Assembly (NCBI GenBank): GCA_038058095.1
Contig: JBBUBW010000023.1
Span: forward strand, 1 to 7,952
Source: VMFW01 sp038058095
GTDB lineage: Bacteria > Patescibacteriota > Minisyncoccia > UBA6257 > 2-01-FULL-56-20
DNA: 7,952 nucleotides
Reading direction: 5' to 3'
Each line of letters begins with the position of its first letter. The stretch's first letter is position 1. The position numbers and the translations under genes are program-made. The notes under the pieces were generated by a model. It was not told where the DNA came from, ran no database searches, and saw only the letters and a list, made by a program, of their open reading frames with translations. Shown piece by piece: positions 5,751-7,952 of the stretch.

Positions 5751-5778
5751 ATCATACCTCGTCCGCTGAGTCAGTCAA
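5751..5778 (-). promoter_or_regulatory. Promoter of the DUF5678/protease pair (TTGACT-16-TATGAT)
   Basis: The minus strand has TTGACT (5778-5773), a 16-base spacer and TATGAT (5756-5751). Seven bases later comes the A of the ATG at 5744, the expected transcript start. This is the best-supported leaderless start in the window because both promoter boxes are good. Confidence 0.65.
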
Positions 5779-5787
5779 CCCCAGGGC

Positions 5788-5817
5788 GTGACAGACCGGT
5801 CTTCCTTCATCTTTACT
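5788..5817 (+). promoter_or_regulatory. Possible promoter of the 70-residue gene
   Basis: GTGACA (5788-5793), an 18-base spacer and TTTACT (5812-5817) give a moderate match. The predicted start, near 5824, lies in the left arm of the inverted repeat at 5818-5852. Confidence 0.3.
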
Positions 5818-5852
5818 GGGTTTCAAAGGTCGAAAATCAACCATTGAAACCC
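5818..5852 (+). promoter_or_regulatory. Inverted repeat directly before the start codon (possible operator or RNA hairpin)
   Basis: GGGTTTCAA (5818-5826) and TTGAAACCC (5844-5852) are perfect 9-base inverted copies with 17 bases between. The right arm ends one base before the ATG at 5854 and replaces any Shine-Dalgarno. It could be a repressor site in this divergent promoter region or an RNA hairpin hiding the start. Confidence 0.5.
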
Positions 5853-5853
5853 T

Positions 5854-6066
5854 ATGGGACAAAGACGACGCAGAAGGCGAGCCGACATCCTTCGGAATCT
5901 CGACTCGTTCCGACTGTTTATGGGGGATCTAGCTTACAAGTACAACGACGCAGAGCTCCGCCAGCTCCAGACCGATATGCGACTGATGGCTGAAATCTTG
6001 ATTGAGTACTACTACCTAAGACTCGAAGGAGAACGTGAGGACTCTTTAAAAGAGTCCAATCCATAA
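5854..6066 (+). CDS. Small basic-then-acidic helical protein, unknown function
   Basis: The 70-residue product opens with an arginine run (QRRRRRR), followed by a predicted long helix (ADILRNLDSFRLFMGDLAYKYNDAELRQLQTDMRLMAEILIEYYYLRLEGERED). The heptad-like spacing of Leu, Met, Ile and Tyr suggests a helical hairpin or coiled coil, perhaps binding nucleic acid through the arginines. I do not recognise the family. It is transcribed away from the protease pair. Its start comes right after an inverted repeat and has no ribosome binding site. A 19-base odd palindrome (6039-6057) forms its last codons, and a terminator follows 7 bases after the stop. No membrane segment or cysteine is present. The frame and terminator support a real gene. 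Confidence 0.65.
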   Translation: MGQRRRRRRADILRNLDSFRLFMGDLAYKYNDAELRQLQTDMRLMAEILIEYYYLRLEGEREDSLKESNP

Positions 6067-6073
6067 ACGATTT

Positions 6074-6106
6074 AGGGCACGACGTATGTCGTGCCCTTTG
6101 TGTTTC
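6074..6106 (+). terminator. Terminator of the 70-residue gene, between convergent genes
   Basis: AGGGCACGAC (6074-6083) and GTCGTGCCCT (6088-6097) form a perfect 10-bp stem with a four-base loop, followed by TTGTGTTT. On the other strand it lies just past the stop of the zinc-ribbon gene and may serve both. Confidence 0.8.
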
Positions 6107-6109
6107 CCC

Positions 6110-6640
6110 TTACTCTGGATTCTGAATGCCGTCCACCTCAACAATCGTGTTTGTTCCAGCGCTGACTTCAGCACCGGTCTGACCCTGGAACAGAGGCTGA
6201 AATCCTTGCTCGCTCCAGTGTCCCGCGAGGAACCCGCCAGAAGGACAGCAGTCCCAACGCATACACCCGATGATTGCTCCGTCGATATTGGTTGCGATGT
6301 CGAGGCGAAGGCCCTCACTTTCTTGTCCGTAAAGAGCAACGGCCATTCCTGGGAGAATGACAAGTCCGCACCTTGCGCACCTGGCTGTCATTGTCTTGAA
6401 GAACGGGACGAAACAGTCAGGACACTTTCCCCATTTGTCGTTGCCAACCCTGTTGAACTTCTCGCCGTAAACCGAAAGTGTGAACCACTCTGGACCCTGG
6501 TGACCACAATCAAAGGCGATGATCTTGTCCGATTTTTCGATGACCGCGACTTCGTCGACCGCCTTCGGTAATTGCTCGGGCTTTGGCAGGTCTCCGGCGC
6601 TGGCGACCAATCTCATACCTTGCGGCGTCTCTATTCTCAT
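6110..6640 (-). CDS. Zinc-ribbon-containing hypothetical protein
   Basis: The 176-residue product has two CxxC pairs, C73-P-D-C76 (KWGKCPDCFVPFF) and C88-A-R-C91 (ARCARCGLVILPG), spaced like a rubredoxin-type zinc ribbon. Further candidate ligands are C45/H47 (FDCGHQGPEWF) and C126, C131, C132 (GCMRWDCCPSGG). The N-terminal 40 residues are polar and include a Pro-rich piece; the C-terminus is low-complexity with many Gly, Gln and Thr. No enzyme motif is recognised, so I give no function beyond probable zinc binding in the cytoplasm. The start at 6640 is supported by GGGAG 9 bases upstream; ATG at codon 9 is the alternative. It converges with the 70-residue gene on a shared terminator. Its G+C resembles the protease pair rather than the HTH gene. 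Confidence 0.75.
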   Translation of the reverse strand: MRIETPQGMRLVASAGDLPKPEQLPKAVDEVAVIEKSDKIIAFDCGHQGPEWFTLSVYGEKFNRVGNDKWGKCPDCFVPFFKTMTARCARCGLVILPGMAVALYGQESEGLRLDIATNIDGAIIGCMRWDCCPSGGFLAGHWSEQGFQPLFQGQTGAEVSAGTNTIVEVDGIQNPE

Positions 6641-6679
6641 GGCTCTATTCTCCCTTCATCGTTTCTCAATTCGCTAGCT

Positions 6680-6741
6680 AAAGCTTAGATGGAACAGGTG
6701 CGCTTGTCAAAACGACGCCCGGTTCGATTCCCGAGGGCGTG
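6680..6741 (+). pseudogene. tRNA-like relic (D-arm-like and T-arm-like boxes, GUC in anticodon position)
   Basis: GCTTAGATGG (6682-6691) resembles a tRNA D-arm, and GGTTCGATTCC (6720-6730) is the T-arm consensus, 40 bases apart as in a tRNA. Counting as in the tRNA-Lys gene puts GTC, as for Asp, in the anticodon position. However, the anticodon stem does not pair, the acceptor is absent and the T-stem keeps only about three pairs. A local ACGCCC/GGGCGT stem encloses the T-box instead. I read it as a decayed tRNA or a tRNA-like domain of another RNA. Confidence 0.3.
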
Positions 6742-6809
6742 TGACACAAATTTGTACCGATTCGCAAAGACCGAAAACGGTGCGAAGCCGCGCCATCACT
6801 CACCAAATC

Positions 6810-6855
6810 AAGACGGGGAAACTTGCCGCAGGTGGCAAATTAACCCGATTTTTTT
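6810..6855 (+). terminator. Terminator-like structure with seven T's
   Basis: TTGCC (6823-6827) pairs with GGCAA (6834-6838), nested in CGGG (6814-6817) facing CCCG (6844-6847). A and seven T's (6849-6855) follow at once. It would end a plus-strand transcript from the preceding 150 bases, where I see no coding gene. It lies against the 3' end of tRNA-Arg. Confidence 0.45.
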
Positions 6856-6856
6856 G

Positions 6857-6928
6857 TGCCTCCGGAGGGAATCGAACCCCCACCTACTGGTTCGAAGCCA
6901 GTTATGATATCCATTTCACCACGGAGGC
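6857..6928 (-). tRNA. tRNA-Arg (anticodon UCG)
   Basis: The minus strand gives a 72-base cloverleaf. The acceptor GCCTCCG pairs with CGGAGGC, the D-stem GTGA with TCAT, the anticodon stem ACTGG with CCAGT around CTTCGAA, and the T-stem GGGGG with CCCTC around TTCGATT. Anticodon TCG reads CGA arginine codons. CCA is not encoded. Its 3' end is repeated at 4898-4912. Confidence 0.93.
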
Positions 6929-6933
6929 GATTA

Positions 6934-7012
6934 GGTTTTCTTTGCGACGAGCTGGAAAGAAAAGGAGCTTAGAAAACCAATCGTGCCGCGCCCTATTTAA
7001 TTAGGGGGCGGC
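6934..7012. repeat. Two inverted repeats between tRNA-Arg and the M50 gene
   Basis: GGTTTTCT (6934-6941) faces AGAAAACC (6971-6978) across 29 bases. Next, 6985-6995 pairs with 7002-7012 (10 of 11 positions, one G-G) around TTTAAT. Neither has a good T-run, so they look like RNA or DNA structure rather than classic terminators. Confidence 0.45.
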
Positions 7013-7062
7013 CTACTTCTAGTTCCCATTCTAAGTAATTTCAAGACATTTGGCAAAGATAG

Positions 7063-7068
7063 TATAAT
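7063..7068 (+). promoter_or_regulatory. -10 box of the M50 gene
   Basis: A perfect TATAAT in TAGTATAAT, 28 bases before the ATG at 7097, with weak -35 candidates such as TTCAAG. The leader would be about 20 bases without a Shine-Dalgarno. Confidence 0.5.
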
Positions 7069-7096
7069 GAAATTTATCTAACAATTTCCATTAACC

Positions 7097-7747
7097 ATGC
7101 CCGGAGCATTAATCATTTTCAAATTTATAGTCCTGATTTTTTCGATTATGATCCATGAAATCGCCCACGGTTTCATGGCGGAAAAACTTGGTGACGATAC
7201 TGCCAAATTGGCTGGTCGGCTTACCCTAAATCCTCTGCGCCACATCGACCTTTTCGGCTCGATTCTTTTGCCACTGGTTTTATTTCTCACCCATTCGCCA
7301 ATCATGATCGGTTGGGCCAAGCCAGTTCCTTTTAATCCTTTCGCGCTCAAAAAAGATTATCGCTACGGCCCGCTTAAAGTCGCTCTCGCCGGTCCTCTTT
7401 CTAACGTTTTAATTCTCTTGGTGGTCGGCATCTTGGCTCGGCTCGGATTTGGCTTTTTTAGTCCCGAGCTTATTGGCCTTTTAGGATACATCGCTTTCTT
7501 AAATATTAGCTTAGCTGTTTTCAACCTCATTCCCATCCCTCCACTTGATGGCTCGAGAATCTTGCCTCTTATTTTTCCGAAACTAGCTTCTCAATTTGAA
7601 AGAATTGGCATGGCCGGCATCCTCTTAGTCGTCGTCTTTCTTTCTTTTTTCTCCAGCGTCATCGTTACTATCGCCGCCTACATTTTCGTCTTCGTTGCCG
7701 GCTCAAATGTTTTTGTAACATCCCTCCCGTACTTAAGTGGTCAGTAA
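7097..7747 (+). CDS. Site-2 protease family (M50) membrane metalloprotease
   Basis: The 216-residue product is a compact M50 peptidase, a zinc protease that cuts proteins inside the membrane. The zinc motif HEIAH lies at residues 20-24 in the first helix, and the second hallmark NLIPIPPLDGSRIL at about 143-156 supplies D151. GWAKPVPFNPFALK (about 72-85) is also typical of this class. Several hydrophobic helices are visible (about 5-24, 54-66, 93-113, 126-148, 170-206). There is no PDZ domain, so it is the short type often annotated simply as site-2 protease family protein; the substrate is unknown. ATG 7097 is chosen because it keeps the helix before HExxH intact; no Shine-Dalgarno is seen. 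It has its own promoter and no obvious operon partner. Confidence 0.93.
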   Translation: MPGALIIFKFIVLIFSIMIHEIAHGFMAEKLGDDTAKLAGRLTLNPLRHIDLFGSILLPLVLFLTHSPIMIGWAKPVPFNPFALKKDYRYGPLKVALAGPLSNVLILLVVGILARLGFGFFSPELIGLLGYIAFLNISLAVFNLIPIPPLDGSRILPLIFPKLASQFERIGMAGILLVVVFLSFFSSVIVTIAAYIFVFVAGSNVFVTSLPYLSGQ

Positions 7748-7952
7748 TAATCCCCAAAATTCCGTTAGGGTTGACCCAGCACCACAAGTGCGATTGTTCC
7801 GCTTGTGTTTCACTGCTCGATTATCAAATAATTAATTATTAAGATTTGAATAAGGCAATGTTTTATTATAGCCAGGCTCATTTTGTCGCACTTGTGGTCG
7901 TACATTCAAGTTTGAACTGCACCAGGCACCATCCCTCGGACGAACACCTCGT
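7748..7952. other. Intergenic region with a 13-bp inverted repeat and an AT palindrome
   Basis: ACCACAAGTGCGA (7781-7793) and TCGCACTTGTGGT (7886-7898) are perfect inverted copies 92 bases apart. The left arm can instead pair locally with CGCTTGTG (7799-7806). Between them is the perfect palindrome AATAATTAATTATT (7827-7840), and the minus strand has TATAAT (7871-7866). TTCAAGTTTGAA (7906-7917) is another small hairpin. No coding region is convincing; a minus-strand gene entering from the right could end near here, but I cannot choose a frame. Confidence 0.45.

Noticed and set aside
6086..6571. 161-residue plus-strand frame opposite the zinc-ribbon gene
   Set aside because: The minus-strand frame has a ribosome binding site and paired CxxC motifs. 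The plus frame starts inside the terminator hairpin and shows no domain.
6689..7004. Plus-strand frames across tRNA-Arg, including a GGNRTPTYWF peptide
   Set aside because: This peptide is the familiar false translation of a tRNA read on the wrong strand.
7909..7952. 3' end of a minus-strand gene entering from the right edge
   Set aside because: At least three frames give short plausible peptides and nothing distinguishes them within 44 bases.

Overview
The window reads as a piece of a small, streamlined bacterial genome, most likely of the Patescibacteria (Candidate Phyla Radiation; Parcubacteria- or Microgenomates-like). This is inference. It rests on tRNA genes without an encoded CCA end, several starts with no Shine-Dalgarno, many small proteins of unknown function, a secreted cysteine-repeat protein behind a tiny NPF-motif membrane protein, and a compact M50 site-2 protease. 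The standard code with UGA as stop fits: two genes end in TGA, and one of them ends exactly where its family normally ends.

Left part (1-2222, all minus strand): an edge-truncated membrane-anchored surface protein with a Pro/Gly-rich tail; a short PHA-granule-type protein with its own promoter, strong ribosome binding site and terminator; tRNA-Lys(CUU); an AT-rich gene for a helix-turn-helix plus LAGLIDADG-like protein ending 4 bases before that tRNA; and a degenerate tRNA-like gene whose loop reads UCA.

Middle (2281-4880, plus strand): a promoter with a perfect TATAAT, then an 85-base region able to fold into a 20-position helix, then a two-gene operon. The first gene encodes an 85-residue single-pass membrane protein, the second a 711-residue secreted protein with five identical-spacing four-cysteine repeats, four two-cysteine repeats and a Pro/Gly-rich tail. 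A strong terminator closes the operon.

Right-middle (4898-6870): a stretch richer in G+C than the AT-rich left-hand gene. It starts with a fragment resembling the 3' half of tRNA-Arg, with a 30-base palindrome in place of part of its T-loop, and ends at the intact tRNA-Arg(UCG). Between them lie a translationally coupled pair (a DUF5678-like protein and a retropepsin-like aspartic protease), a divergent 70-residue basic helical protein behind an inverted repeat, a bidirectional-looking terminator, a zinc-ribbon protein and a tRNA-like relic with a terminator-like structure. The layout suggests a small island next to a tRNA, though no integrase is present.

Right end (6929-7952): hairpins, a promoter and an M50 site-2 protease, followed by an intergenic region with a 13-bp inverted repeat that can fold in two alternative ways. 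Most genes cannot be placed in a common pathway. The clearest functional units are the membrane-protein/secreted-repeat operon and the DUF5678/retropepsin pair.
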